From NCBI RefSeq assembly GCF_008711175.1, contig NZ_VWNF01000011.1, positions 124,001 to 188,000 of the forward strand: DNA of 64,000 nt, given 5' to 3'. The translations under genes and the position numbers were made by a program. The notes under the pieces are model-generated. The model did not search any database and was not told where the DNA came from. It saw only the letters and a program-made list of their open reading frames with translations. Position 1 is the stretch's first letter. Each line of letters starts with the position of its first letter. Positions 29,169 through 38,920 of the stretch are shown here, piece after piece. This DNA comes from Nesterenkonia ebinurensis (GTDB lineage Bacteria > Actinomycetota > Actinomycetes > Actinomycetales > Micrococcaceae).

Positions 29169-30381
29169 CCGTCACCGCCGCCTCGGCCGGCTCAGTGGTC
29201 CGCTCGGCTGCCTCACGCTGGCAGTTCTGGGTGTTTCTGCTGGTGGGAGTGCTGATCGTCGGACTGCTCACCCAACTGCTGGAGACCTCGGATACGGAGA
29301 CCTACGGCACCCAGAACACTGATCTGGACGGCTATGCGGCCCTGGCCAATGTGCTGGCTGACCATGGCGTGGAGATCCGGCGAACCTACTCCGCCGAGGT
29401 CACCCGGGACCTTCTGGCAGAGCAGTCCGATGCCGGCGTCGTCGTCATGGTGCGCGGTTTCCAGCCCGAGGAGCGGTTCGTCGATGAGCTGCGTGCCGAG
29501 TGGGAGAACGGCCGCCAGGTGCTCTGGCTCAGCAGTGAGACCACGCTGCTGAGCCAGCTGCTGGGCCCTGCTGTGCAGTCCGGGCAAGCAATCCCCACCG
29601 GTGCCGCCGGAACACCTCAAGAGCTTGAGGCCGGCTCCGAGTGCGCACATCCGGCGGCCGAGGCCGCTGAGTCTGTGCAGTCCCCGGGCAGGTCGCTGCA
29701 GGTAGATACTGGGTGCTTCCCGATGGAGGACGGCGAGTCGTTCGTGCTTGCCGAGACGGAGTCGGGGATGGCTTTCACCGCCCCTGAGGCCTTCACCAAT
29801 CAGCGCATCACCGATGCCGGCAATGCGGCCCTCGCGCTCGGGCTGTTGGGGGGTTCCCCAGCACACGACGACGTCAGCTCATCTCTGATCTGGTACACCC
29901 CCTCTGGTGCCGATACGGTGGGTGCTGATCAGTGGGACTCCCCCTTGGACCATCTGCCCGGCTGGTTCTGGCAGCTGTTCTGGTGGCTTCTGCTCTGCGC
30001 AGGTGTGGCCACGTTCGCCGCCGGGCGCCGATACGGTCCGGTGGTCAGCGAGCCGATGCCGGTCAGCGTGCCTGCCGGGGAGTCCGCCGAGGGGCGCGGC
30101 AGGATGTACCAGCGGGCCAATGCCGTAGCCGAGACCGCCCAGGTGCTGCGCAGCGCGCATCTGCTGCGGCTCTCCCGCCTGCTGCGGCTGGGGCGCGGCG
30201 CTGACCCCCAGGCCATTGCGGAGGCTGCCGCGCGCGCCGCCGGCGCTGACCTGCAGCAGGTCACCGCCCTGCTGCAGCAGCCTGAGATCCAGTCCAATGA
30301 TGATCTGGTGTCCTATGCTCAGGCCCTGGCGGGGCTGGAGGAAGAGGTCACCGCAGCAGTACGGATGAGAAGGAGCCACGA

Positions 30382-30385
<4 letters not shown>
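29165..30385 (+). CDS. DUF4350 membrane protein
   Basis: A 406-residue protein with an N-terminal membrane segment (WQFWVFLLVGVLIVGLLTQL, about 20-40) and a second near 270 (FWQLFWWLLLCAGVATFAAG). Between them lies the DUF4350 domain, which has a GATase-like fold in this family: TDLDGYAALANVLADHGVEI, VVVMVRGFQPEE, then QVLWLSSETTLLSQ. The C-terminal cytoplasmic part (about 300-406) is helical. Its role is unknown, but it is a stable partner of MoxR/DUF58 loci. It is joined by 4-bp overlaps to both neighbours (29165 and 30382). Confidence 0.8.
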
Positions 30386-31353
<968 letters not shown>

Positions 31354-31370
31354 TCGGAGCAGTATCTGCT

Positions 31371-32669
31371 GTGATCACCTTCCGTTTCCTCTGGACCAGC
31401 TTGGGCGCTGCTGTGCTGGTGGTGCTGATGCCGCAGTGGTTCTGGCTGTGGCTGAGCCTGCTGCTGGGCTTGGGCTTGGTGGACATGCTCAGCTGCGCCT
31501 CCCCGCGCAGGGTCCGGGTGGTCAGGGATGAGCCCCCGCCGGTGCGCGCCGGGCAGAGCATCCGGGTGACCACCCAGTTGGAGAACCGGGGAGGCCGCCG
31601 GCTCACCGGCTGGGCCAAGGACGGCTGGCAGCCCACCGCCGGGGCGGCAGATCCGCTGCAGAAGATCCATATAGAGGCCGGTCGCAGCACCCTGATGCAG
31701 GTGCAGCTGACCCCCACCCGCCACGGAGAGCTGAGCAGCCAGCACATCACCATCCGATCCCTGGGTCCCTTGGGGCTGGCCGGCCGTCAGGTGGTGCATC
31801 GGGTACCGCAGACCTTACAGGTGCTCCCGGAGTTCGCCTCCCGCAAGCATCTGCCCTCCAAGCTGCGCCGGCTGCGCGAGCTTGACGGGGCCACTGCGGT
31901 GCAGATCCGCGGGGCCGGCACCGAGTTCGACTCACTGCGCGACTATGTCCGAGGCGATGATGTGCGCTCCATCGACTGGCGGGCCACCGCACGCCGGCAG
32001 GATGCCGCCGGACAGCATCTGGTGGTGCGCACCTGGCGGCCTGAACGAGACCGTCGGGTGATCCTGTGCCTGGACGCCTCCCGCACTTCAGCTGCCCGTA
32101 TCGGCGATGAGCCCCGGCTGGATGCGGCACTGGAGACCTCCCTGCTGCTGGGCGCCCTGGCGGCTCATGCCGGTGACCGGGTCGATTTCCTGGCCTTTGC
32201 CCGCGAGGTGCTGGCCACGGCGTCGTCCTCAGAGCGGGGGCGCTTTCTCAATGTGCTCAGCACGGCCGCCTCACGGGTGCAGCCGGCCCTGGTGGAGGCG
32301 GATTTCTCCCAGCTTCCCGGGGAAATCGCTGCGATCACCACGCATAAGTCTCTGGTGGTGATCCTTACCGCGGTGGATTCGCCCTCCTTACATGAGGGGC
32401 TGCTGCCGGTGCTGCCCGCACTGACCGAGAAGCACCGGGTGGTAGTGGCCGCGGTGCGCAACCCTGAGCTGGTGGCCCGGGCCGCAGCCCGCCAGACGGT
32501 CAGTCAGGTCTATGCCGCCGCGGCCGCGGAGCGGGCCATGATCGAGGGGGAGGCGGTGGCCGCTGAGCTGGGCGCCATGGGTGTAGAGGTGGTCCAGGCC
32601 GAACCGGAGGCCCTCCCTGGCGCCCTAGCCGATACCTACATCCGTTTGAAAGCAACGGGAAAGCTCTAG
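31371..32669 (+). CDS. DUF58 domain protein
   Basis: A 432-residue protein with two N-terminal hydrophobic segments (LWTSLGAAVLVVLMPQWFWL and [14 protein letters not shown]), then a DUF58 region including GAGTEFDSLRDYVRGDDVRS, IDWRATARRQDAAGQ and a vWA-like fold (VILCLDASRTSAA with the DxSxS-type metal site modified to DASRT). These proteins are the usual partners of MoxR. GTG 31371 follows MoxR by 17 bp. It ends the operon; an inverted repeat lies 25 bp past the stop. Confidence 0.88.
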   Translation: MITFRFLWTSLGAAVLVVLMPQWFWLWLSLLLGLGLVDMLSCASPRRVRVVRDEPPPVRAGQSIRVTTQLENRGGRRLTGWAKDGWQPTAGAADPLQKIHIEAGRSTLMQVQLTPTRHGELSSQHITIRSLGPLGLAGRQVVHRVPQTLQVLPEFASRKHLPSKLRRLRELDGATAVQIRGAGTEFDSLRDYVRGDDVRSIDWRATARRQDAAGQHLVVRTWRPERDRRVILCLDASRTSAARIGDEPRLDAALETSLLLGALAAHAGDRVDFLAFAREVLATASSSERGRFLNVLSTAASRVQPALVEADFSQLPGEIAAITTHKSLVVILTAVDSPSLHEGLLPVLPALTEKHRVVVAAVRNPELVARAAARQTVSQVYAAAAAERAMIEGEAVAAELGAMGVEVVQAEPEALPGALADTYIRLKATGKL

Positions 32670-32693
32670 TCGCCGCGCACCACTACCACGCCT

Positions 32694-32745
32694 AGAGCTG
32701 ATCGTGTTGCCTGGAGCTATACCTCTCGGCAGGGTGATCAGCTCT
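32694..32745. terminator. Inverted repeat after the MoxR/DUF58 operon
   Basis: AGAGCTGATC at 32694-32703 is exactly complementary to GATCAGCTCT at 32736-32745, with a 32-nt loop. It lies between the end of DUF58 (32669) and mnmA (32787), so it could end the upstream transcript. The long loop also allows other uses, such as an operator pair. Confidence 0.4.
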
Positions 32746-32786
32746 CGGCACAGCGGTTAGTGCCGGTATCCGCTACCGTGGAAGGT

Positions 32787-34028
32787 ATGAAAGTCCTTGC
32801 AGCGATGTCCGGCGGGGTGGACTCCGCCGTAGCCGCAGCCCGTGCAGTGGACGCCGGTCATGAGGTAGTGGGCGTGCACTTGGCGCTCTCCCGCATGCCC
32901 GGCACCCTGCGCACCGGATCCCGCGGCTGCTGCACCATTGAGGACTCCTCGGACGCCTGGCGGGCTTGTGAAAAGCTGGGCATCCCGTTCTACGTGTGGG
33001 ACTTCTCCGAGCGGTTCAAGGCCGATGTGGTCGATGACTTCATCGCCGAGTACGCCGCCGGTCGCACCCCCAACCCGTGCATGCGCTGCAATGAGAAGAT
33101 CAAGTTTGAGGCCCTGCTGGACAAGGCGGTGGCCTTGGGGTTCGACGCCGTGGCCACCGGTCACTACGCCAAGATCGTGGAGGGGCCGGGCGGACGTGAA
33201 CTGCACCGGGCGGCCACCTGGACCAAGGACCAGTCCTATGTGCTGGGGGTGCTGAATGAGCAGCAGCTGGCGCACTGCTACTTCCCGCTGGGCGATACGC
33301 CGTCGAAGGATCTGGTGCGTGCCGAGGCTGCTGAGCGCGGACTCTCGGTGGCCCAGAAGCCGGACTCCCATGACATCTGCTTCATCCCCGATGGCGACAC
33401 CCGCGGCTGGCTGGCCGAGCAGATTGATCTGCAGCCTGGGCCGATCGTTGACCCCGAGGGTGAGCATCTCGGTGAGCATTCCGGCGCCCAGGCCTTCACT
33501 GTGGGCCAGCGCCGTGGGATGAAGCTGGGCCGGCCCGCCCCGGACGGCAAGCCCCGGTTCGTGCTGGAGGTCCGTCCCAAGGAGAACACCGTGGTGGCCG
33601 GACCCAAGGAGCTGCTGGACATCGATGTGATCACCGGCATTCGGCTCTCCTGGGCCGGGGCGCCGGTGGTTGAAGCTGACACCGGTGAATGGTTCGAGAT
33701 CGAGCTGCAGATCCGCGCCCACGCTGACCCTGTCCCCGCCCGCGCCCGGGTCGGGAACAGTGGCGGTGACCGATTGAGCCGGGCGGAGCCCCCCGCTGGG
33801 GCGGGATCTTCCAAGGCGACCGAGGGGACGGCGAGCCAAAGGCTCTCCGAGGAGGCCCCACTGATCGTGGAGCTGGCTGAGCCGCTCAAAGGCGTAGCCC
33901 CCGGGCAGACCGCGGTGATGTATCAGGGCACTCGGGTGCTCGGCCAGGCCACCATCGATACCGCCCGCAGTGCCCTGTGGGACGCCGCCTCAGCTGCCGA
34001 CCTTGCCCACCTGCCCTCGAGTGCATGA
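32787..34028 (+). CDS. mnmA: tRNA-specific 2-thiouridylase MnmA
   Basis: From ATG 32787 the protein is 413 residues. It transfers sulfur to U34 of tRNAs for Lys, Glu and Gln. Visible features are the PP-loop [13 protein letters not shown] near the start, the first catalytic Cys in [13 protein letters not shown], a tRNA-binding segment, the second Cys in [11 protein letters not shown], and a C-terminal beta-barrel ([26 protein letters not shown]). Most homologs are about 360-380 residues. The excess comes from an insert of roughly 30-35 residues (about 325-358, Ser/Gly/Ala/Glu-rich) encoded by a hairpin-containing stretch near 33757-33860. TACCGT (32774-32779) lies 7 nt before the ATG, so it may be leaderless. 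Confidence 0.95.
   Translation: MKVLAAMSGGVDSAVAAARAVDAGHEVVGVHLALSRMPGTLRTGSRGCCTIEDSSDAWRACEKLGIPFYVWDFSERFKADVVDDFIAEYAAGRTPNPCMRCNEKIKFEALLDKAVALGFDAVATGHYAKIVEGPGGRELHRAATWTKDQSYVLGVLNEQQLAHCYFPLGDTPSKDLVRAEAAERGLSVAQKPDSHDICFIPDGDTRGWLAEQIDLQPGPIVDPEGEHLGEHSGAQAFTVGQRRGMKLGRPAPDGKPRFVLEVRPKENTVVAGPKELLDIDVITGIRLSWAGAPVVEADTGEWFEIELQIRAHADPVPARARVGNSGGDRLSRAEPPAGAGSSKATEGTASQRLSEEAPLIVELAEPLKGVAPGQTAVMYQGTRVLGQATIDTARSALWDAASAADLAHLPSSA
33757..33860 (+). repeat. In-frame insert in mnmA with a palindromic core
   Basis: This segment codes for about 35 low-complexity residues ([20 protein letters not shown] and on) absent from the MnmA family pattern between the ARARVG-like and LIVELAEP segments. 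It contains a 9-bp stem with one mismatch and an AAA loop (33829-33837 / 33841-33849) plus other GC-rich inverted repeats. An in-frame palindromic element is the likely source. The edges are approximate. Confidence 0.45.
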
Positions 34029-34083
34029 TTTGTGCAGCATTTTCAGCTTCAAACGGCCCAAACTAGTGCACAGATCATGCACT
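34020..34083. terminator. 17-bp inverted repeat after mnmA
   Basis: The left arm 34020-34036 and the right arm 34067-34083 are complementary at 16 of 17 positions, with a 30-nt loop. The left arm covers the mnmA stop codon. The right arm ends 14 bp before the -10 (TAGACT 34098-34103) of the chorismate mutase gene, so it could act as terminator for mnmA or as a paired operator for the next promoter. Confidence 0.4.
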
Positions 34084-34109
34084 CAGCCTGTGCTGACTAG
34101 ACTTTAGGC

Positions 34110-34505
34110 ATGAGCACTGAGCAGGCTGCACCAGATCCCAGGGCGGGCGACGCCGCCAAGTACGTCGATCCGGAGATCATGGACGAGCTGCTCTCGATGC
34201 GCGGCTCCATCGACAACATCGACGCTGCGCTGGTGCATCTGCTGGCTGAGCGGTTCAAGGCCACCCAGCGGGTGGGCGTGCTCAAGGCCAAGCATAAGCT
34301 CCCCCCTGCCGATCCCGGACGGGAGAAGGCGCAGATCGCCCGGCTGAAGCGCCTGGCCTCCGATGCCCATCTGGACCCAGAGTTCGCGGAGAAGTTCCTG
34401 AACTTCATCATCGAAGAGGTCATCCGCCACCATCAGGCGCTCTCCGAGAACTCCGTCCCCGCGGCTGATCTGGATGCTCCCTTCGACTGGGCCTCGCAGA
34501 AATGA
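34110..34505 (+). CDS. Chorismate mutase, AroQ type
   Basis: A 131-residue monofunctional chorismate mutase of the intertwined helical class. It converts chorismate to prephenate for Phe/Tyr synthesis. Visible features are the first long helix LLSMRGSIDNIDAALVHLLA with the active-site Arg, ERFKATQRVGVLKAKHKLPP with the Lys, and the closing FAEKFLNFIIEEVIRHHQAL. Length and order match AroQ-gamma/delta actinobacterial enzymes without a signal peptide. TAGACT at 34098-34103 lies 6 nt before the ATG and no Shine-Dalgarno sequence is present, so a leaderless mRNA is likely. It lies between mnmA and a MetE/UROD-like gene as in related genomes. Confidence 0.9.
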   Translation: MSTEQAAPDPRAGDAAKYVDPEIMDELLSMRGSIDNIDAALVHLLAERFKATQRVGVLKAKHKLPPADPGREKAQIARLKRLASDAHLDPEFAEKFLNFIIEEVIRHHQALSENSVPAADLDAPFDWASQK

Positions 34506-34596
34506 TCAGTACTGCCTTCGGCCACCTGCCCCCGCGGCGCCGTTCTTTGGGTCCTGCTGCCGGAGCGCTCTGCCCTGATCGGCTGAGCTGGCTGCT

Positions 34597-35649
34597 GTGA
34601 CTGTCCGTTTCGCAGCACCCGGGGTGTTTCCCGGGCAGGATTTTCGCCGCGCAGCGGAGCTGATGGAATCCGAACTCACGGCACCGCATCATTCGGCGCT
34701 GCTCGAGCTGCCCGGCCGCAGGCACCACGGGTCACTGCTGGGCCGGGCCACGGCCCAGCTGAGTGAGCTCTATGCTGAGCTGACCTCCTACGGTTGGCGG
34801 CTGGTGCCCCGGCCAGGTGCAGATCATCAACGAGCAAGCACTCTGCTCACCTCAGATGTGAACACCCTTGCTGAGATTCGCGGAGAACGGGCTGAGCAGG
34901 GCGGGACTCCCGGTCCGCTCAGACTGGAGATGCTGGGCCCGGTGAGTTTGGCCACCCAGCTGCATCTGCCCAATGGGGAGAAAGTGCTCATCGACCACGG
35001 CGCCAGGCGTGACCTGGCGGAGTCCCTGGCTGCCGGTGCGGCCGAGCACATCCAACATGCCCTCCGCTCGGTCCGGCCACCCGAGCTGACTGTCACCATG
35101 CTGGAACCGGACTACCAGCGGGTGCGTACCGGCAGCGTTCCTACGGTGAGCGGGTATCAGACCATCCGGTCTCTGCCCCGGGATGAGACCCGGCAGCTGC
35201 TGGGCACCTTCATCACCGCCTTGCGCTCCGCTGGTGCAGAGAACATCATCCTGGACCTGGGCCGGCCCGCTGAGGCTGAGCACATTGAAGACTTCCGCGG
35301 GTGGGGCGGTCCCACCGTTGACGGCTTCGCTCTGCCGCTGCATCGAGTCAAAGCCACCGACTGGGAGCGCACCGCCGGCCTGGTGGAGTCGGACGCACAA
35401 ATCCTGGCCGACCTCCTGCACCCCAGGGAGCCCCATGACGCTCTTCCCGAGGTCTCCCAGCTCGCCGCCCGCATTGCCGAGCCCTGGCAGAAGTTGGGGA
35501 TGCCGGCGTCGTCGCTATTTGCTGTCACGATCACGGCTCACGGAGCCCGTCACCGGCTCCAACCAGCCCAGCTCTCCGAGGCTGCCGCGATGCGCACCCT
35601 CACCCGCCTGCGCGACACCGCCGAGGCCCTCACCGACTTGGCGGCCTAG
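34597..35649 (+). CDS. MetE/UROD-superfamily protein of unknown function
   Basis: A 350-residue protein resembling the actinobacterial family annotated as vitamin B12-independent methionine synthase-like (Rv3015c-type), which lies near mnmA. Matching pieces are GVFPGQDFRRAAELMESELT at the start (TGxxPG-like entry), LRLEMLGPVSLATQLHLPNG in the middle and QADxxxL-like positions VTMLEPDYQRVRTG. The zinc-binding His/Cys residues of true MetE are not evident, so enzymatic methionine synthesis is doubtful. GTG 34597 is used. It converges with, and overlaps by 20 bp, the DUF4269 gene. Confidence 0.65.
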   Translation: MTVRFAAPGVFPGQDFRRAAELMESELTAPHHSALLELPGRRHHGSLLGRATAQLSELYAELTSYGWRLVPRPGADHQRASTLLTSDVNTLAEIRGERAEQGGTPGPLRLEMLGPVSLATQLHLPNGEKVLIDHGARRDLAESLAAGAAEHIQHALRSVRPPELTVTMLEPDYQRVRTGSVPTVSGYQTIRSLPRDETRQLLGTFITALRSAGAENIILDLGRPAEAEHIEDFRGWGGPTVDGFALPLHRVKATDWERTAGLVESDAQILADLLHPREPHDALPEVSQLAARIAEPWQKLGMPASSLFAVTITAHGARHRLQPAQLSEAAAMRTLTRLRDTAEALTDLAA

Positions 35650-36208
35650 ACGGTTCGGCACAGTTGCAAGGCTCAAGCTGCAGCAGGGCGAGGTAGGGAT
35701 CGCCGCTGAGTCCCAAAGCTTCGGCGAAGGCAGGTTCGGTCTCCATCCCTGAGGCCTTGAGCTGTCTGACCTGCTCACCGAGATCCTTACCGTACCGCGT
35801 AAGCAGAGCGTATTCAGCCACCAGATGGCGGAAGGCACGCTGTTCTCGCAACGGCTTGGACTGGATGAAGAACTCAATTGGGTAGGCGACAGTGCTGAAC
35901 GCAAGACACCATGCTTCAGCTTCCCGCCTATGGGCCCAGACGGTGAACTCGGGCATATGGGAGAAACGTGCGGTGAGCTCGTCACGCACCGCTTCTGGCT
36001 CTGCCGCGCAGACCAGGATATCCAGGTCTGATTCCGGGAGGCCGACGTCGAGCGGAATAGTCCCGGCTAGCGCCCACTCCTCGATGTTCGGCACTGTCTC
36101 AAGATTCAGTTCCTCTAACGTCTCAGCGGCCAACCTCTGCCGATGATTTCCCGACCGGAGATACTCTGTTCCCAACAGCCGCCGCTGAACCTCATGCACC
36201 AATTCCAC
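35630..36208 (-). CDS. DUF4269 nucleotidyltransferase-like protein
   Basis: A 192-residue protein. LAGTIPLDVGLPESDLDILV (about 47-66) has the GT(I)P...SDLDI pattern of DUF4269, a minimal nucleotidyltransferase fold, and the rest continues with FTVWAHRREAEAWCLAFSTV and RHLVAEYALLTRYGKDLGEQ. The substrate is unknown. GTG 36208 follows TAGGGT (36220-36215) by 6 nt, so it may be leaderless. Its end overlaps the convergent MetE-like gene by 20 bp. It is the first gene of an accessory block. Confidence 0.8.
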   Translation of the reverse strand: MELVHEVQRRLLGTEYLRSGNHRQRLAAETLEELNLETVPNIEEWALAGTIPLDVGLPESDLDILVCAAEPEAVRDELTARFSHMPEFTVWAHRREAEAWCLAFSTVAYPIEFFIQSKPLREQRAFRHLVAEYALLTRYGKDLGEQVRQLKASGMETEPAFAEALGLSGDPYLALLQLEPCNCAEPSRPPSR

Positions 36209-36310
36209 AGTTCAACCCTAGACCGGGTGCATCGACGTGGTAGGCAGGCACGTTGCCCCTGGGTTCCCATGCCGGCTGTATTAGTGCCACATGCATCGCT
36301 CTAGGAGGAC

Positions 36311-36643
36311 TTACGGGCGTCCCGCCGCGGAGCTGGTGAAGAAGCCGACAAACCGTGCAGTCGTGCCCAGTCGGCGAGCACGGGGAAACCCGGTGCCGCG
36401 AACCGCAGCCAGCTGTCTGGCCACATCCTGTGCACTAATCCGCAGCACAGCAGAAACCTGCTCGCCGCTTCCCTCTTCTGACTGCACGGTGGTGTGCAGC
36501 GTGATGAGGTCGCGCAGCACAGTCCAAGGTGCTTTGCCGGTGATCATCTTGGTTCCGGTCAACCTCCAGGGTTCCCCGCCGTCGTCACTGAATCTCAGCT
36601 CATAGCTCATCGACTCCCTGTCCTGCTCAGCCTCGTTCATCAC
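36311..36643 (-). CDS. Stand-alone GMC-oxidoreductase tail-like domain
   Basis: A 110-residue protein without signal peptide. The run YELRFSDDGGEPWRLTGTK, WTVLRDLITLHTTV, VSAVLRISAQDVARQLAAVR and ARFVGFFTSSA resembles, from memory, the extension attached to some actinobacterial GMC/cholesterol-oxidase-like proteins (pattern D-G-xP-L-G-K...D-TTL-T...G-L-I...DF-RQL). Here no flavin domain precedes it, and it begins by overlapping the MFS stop by 4 bp (ATGA, 36640-36643). It could be an independent small protein or a relic of a larger gene; in-frame coupling argues that it is expressed. Function unknown. Confidence 0.55.
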   Translation of the reverse strand: MMNEAEQDRESMSYELRFSDDGGEPWRLTGTKMITGKAPWTVLRDLITLHTTVQSEEGSGEQVSAVLRISAQDVARQLAAVRGTGFPRARRLGTTARFVGFFTSSAAGRP

Positions 36644-38205
36644 TTCTCCGGGAGAAGTTCAGTGCTGGGGCGGTCCACCCTTCTCGGCCCCCGGATGACC
36701 ACGAAAATCACGAGGAGCGCCATGACTGCGACACCGATCCACATGGCTTGCTGCCAACCGGCGATGAAGGACTCCTGCGCGGCAGTGAGGATTTGCGGAG
36801 CATGTTCCCCGGCCTCAGCACTGACGGCGACAGCATTGGCAATGCCTTCGGCGGCAGTGACGGCCAGTTCCTCCGGGACCCCGTGGAGCCGTCCATTGAT
36901 CGCGTTCTGGTAGCCGGCAACCAGCATGCCGCCCAGTAGTGCAATACCCAGAGCGGCACCGAGCTCCCGGGTGAGGTCGTTGAGCGCAGAGGCCACGCCC
37001 TGCTTCGCACGCGGCAGCGAAGAGGTGATCGCTTCGGTGGAGGGAGTCATAGCCAAGCCTGCCCCCAGACCCATGGCAATCAAGCCAGGGAGCACACTGA
37101 GGTATCCGCCGTCGGCCGAGACCAGGCCGGCCATCAGCGTCAGACCCGCGGTGGCAATACTCAGCCCGGTGACCATGGCCCAGCGGGCACCAATGCGTGC
37201 AGCGAGCCTGGGTGCCAGGCCGGAGGCGACCATCATCAGCAGCGCCATGGGCATCAGCCCGAGCGTAGCCAGTAACCCGCTCCAGCCGAGCACCACCTGG
37301 AAGAACGGGTAGAGGACCAGGGAGACGCCGCCCTGCACCCCGAACAGCACCAGCAGCAGCGTGGTGCCCGAGGACAGGCCGCGAGTGCCGAAATATCGGA
37401 TGTCCAGCAGCGGGAACGGGGTGCGCAACTCCCACACCACAAATGCCGCTGTGGCGATCACCGCCGCGACCATCGGGGCCACCACAACCGGATTCCCCCA
37501 GCCCAGAGAGGGTGCCTCATGCAGCGAGAAGGTGAAGCCCACAGCAGCGATGATCGAGGCCAGAGCGCCGAGGGCGTCAAAGCGACCCGGTGTGGCTTCA
37601 CGAGAGTTCGGCACGGCGCGGGCTCCGATCAGCAGGGATGCCAGGGTGAGCACTATAGGCAAGGCGAACAGCCACCGCCAGGAGGCGACGTCGACCAGCA
37701 GCGCAGAGAGGTACATGCCGAGGATGCCGCCGCCTCCGGCGACCGCGGTCCACATGCCGATCGCCCGGGAGCGTTCCTGATCGGGGAACGAGGAGGTGAT
37801 CACCGAGAGGGTCACCGGCATGATCAGGGCGGCACCGATTCCGCTGGCCAGGCGCGCTGCGAGCATGACCTCCATAGTCGGTGCAAGGGTAGCGGCGATG
37901 TTCGCAATACCGAAGAGCACCAATCCGGCCAGTAGGACCGGCTTGCGGCCCAGCCGGTCGCCGGCCGCCCCCAAGGGCAGCAGAAGGGCGGCAAGGGTCA
38001 GGGTGTAGATGTTGATGATCCACAGCACCTGCCCCTGAGAGGCCTCGAAGGTGGTCGCCAGGTGCGGCTGGGCCACATTCAGCCCGGAGACCGATGCCAC
38101 CACAGCCATCAGGGCAATACAGACCGCCCACAGGATTGCACGACGACGCCTCGGGCTCTCGATCACCGGCGCCTCGCCTGAACTGTTGACTGCGGTAGAT
38201 GTCAT
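36640..38205 (-). CDS. MFS drug:H+ antiporter, DHA2 (14-segment) family
   Basis: From ATG 38205 the protein is 521 residues with about 14 hydrophobic segments, the EmrB/QacA layout. Family motifs are LWIINIYTLTLAALLLPLGA with GDRLGRKPVLLAGL (motif A) and GPAVAGGGGILG-like TAVAGGGGILGMYLSALLV (motif C). Such proteins export hydrophobic or cationic compounds with proton influx. The frame runs to a TTG at 38226 with an overlap of 4 bp with the methyltransferase, but ATG 38205 has AGGAAGCAGG upstream. The next gene, the GMC-tail-like protein, overlaps its stop by 4 bp. It is likely controlled by the divergent XRE-cupin regulator. Confidence 0.9.
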   Translation of the reverse strand: MTSTAVNSSGEAPVIESPRRRRAILWAVCIALMAVVASVSGLNVAQPHLATTFEASQGQVLWIINIYTLTLAALLLPLGAAGDRLGRKPVLLAGLVLFGIANIAATLAPTMEVMLAARLASGIGAALIMPVTLSVITSSFPDQERSRAIGMWTAVAGGGGILGMYLSALLVDVASWRWLFALPIVLTLASLLIGARAVPNSREATPGRFDALGALASIIAAVGFTFSLHEAPSLGWGNPVVVAPMVAAVIATAAFVVWELRTPFPLLDIRYFGTRGLSSGTTLLLVLFGVQGGVSLVLYPFFQVVLGWSGLLATLGLMPMALLMMVASGLAPRLAARIGARWAMVTGLSIATAGLTLMAGLVSADGGYLSVLPGLIAMGLGAGLAMTPSTEAITSSLPRAKQGVASALNDLTRELGAALGIALLGGMLVAGYQNAINGRLHGVPEELAVTAAEGIANAVAVSAEAGEHAPQILTAAQESFIAGWQQAMWIGVAVMALLVIFVVIRGPRRVDRPSTELLPEK

Positions 38206-38222
38206 GTTTCCTGCTTCCTTTT

Positions 38223-38834
38223 TCAACTGGTCCGCCGGGCGCGGACGATCACGTCATGCAGATGCACCTCTCGTCCGCCTGCACGGAGGGTGCGGGTGTT
38301 CTGGTAGGTGGTCTCGACGCTCCAGCCAGGCCGAGAGAACAGGCCGGTGATCCCCTCCTGGTCAGCAGTAGCACCTTCGGGGTGAGGGTGGCTGTGGGCG
38401 GCGTGGTGCAGGTGAGCCACAATCAACACAGTGCCGCCAGGTGCCACCCAGTCGGCGAGGCGCTGGTAGAGAGCCAGCTGTCCAGTCTCGGGATGGGCGT
38501 AGCTGGTGACCACCAGCTCCCATCTGCGCTCCGGTTCCCAACTGGTCAGGTCGGCCTCTACCCACTGGGTCCGCTCGGCCATGCCTGCGGCATCTGCGCG
38601 GGCAGCGGCAGCGGCGAGTGCGCTGGTGGAGATATCGGCACCGGTGACCTGCCAGCCCCGCTCGGCCAGCCACAGTGCCTCTGCCCCAGTTCCGCACCCG
38701 GCGTCCAGCGCCGCACCCGGGGAGAGATGTGCTGTCTCAGTTGCCAGATACGGGTTGACCGGCAGTCTCTGGCTCCGTGCCGCCGCTGCAGGATCCCAGT
38801 GCTTCTCCCAGTAGTTCTTATCGAATGTGTGCAT
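38223..38834 (-). CDS. Class I SAM-dependent methyltransferase
   Basis: A 203-residue methyltransferase. The SAM-binding motif I is ALDAGCGTGAEALWLAERGW (about 42-61), motif II-like VTGADISTSAL follows, and VVTSYAHPET and GGTVLIVAHLH are later motifs. It resembles TehB/UbiE-like small-molecule methyltransferases. A His-rich HHAAHSHPHP run near 150-160 may bind metal or be substrate-related. ATG 38834 has GAGGGCGAGG upstream. It is first in a three-gene operon (methyltransferase, MFS exporter, GMC-tail-like), a layout that fits detoxification or resistance; the substrate is unknown. Confidence 0.85.
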   Translation of the reverse strand: MHTFDKNYWEKHWDPAAAARSQRLPVNPYLATETAHLSPGAALDAGCGTGAEALWLAERGWQVTGADISTSALAAAAARADAAGMAERTQWVEADLTSWEPERRWELVVTSYAHPETGQLALYQRLADWVAPGGTVLIVAHLHHAAHSHPHPEGATADQEGITGLFSRPGWSVETTYQNTRTLRAGGREVHLHDVIVRARRTS

Positions 38835-38920
38835 AGCCTCGCCCTCTGAGTTGATCGTGGTGGCAGTACCAGAGTCACCTGGGCGTGGTCATTGTGCAAA
38901 CTCTCTTGCTAAATGGCAAA

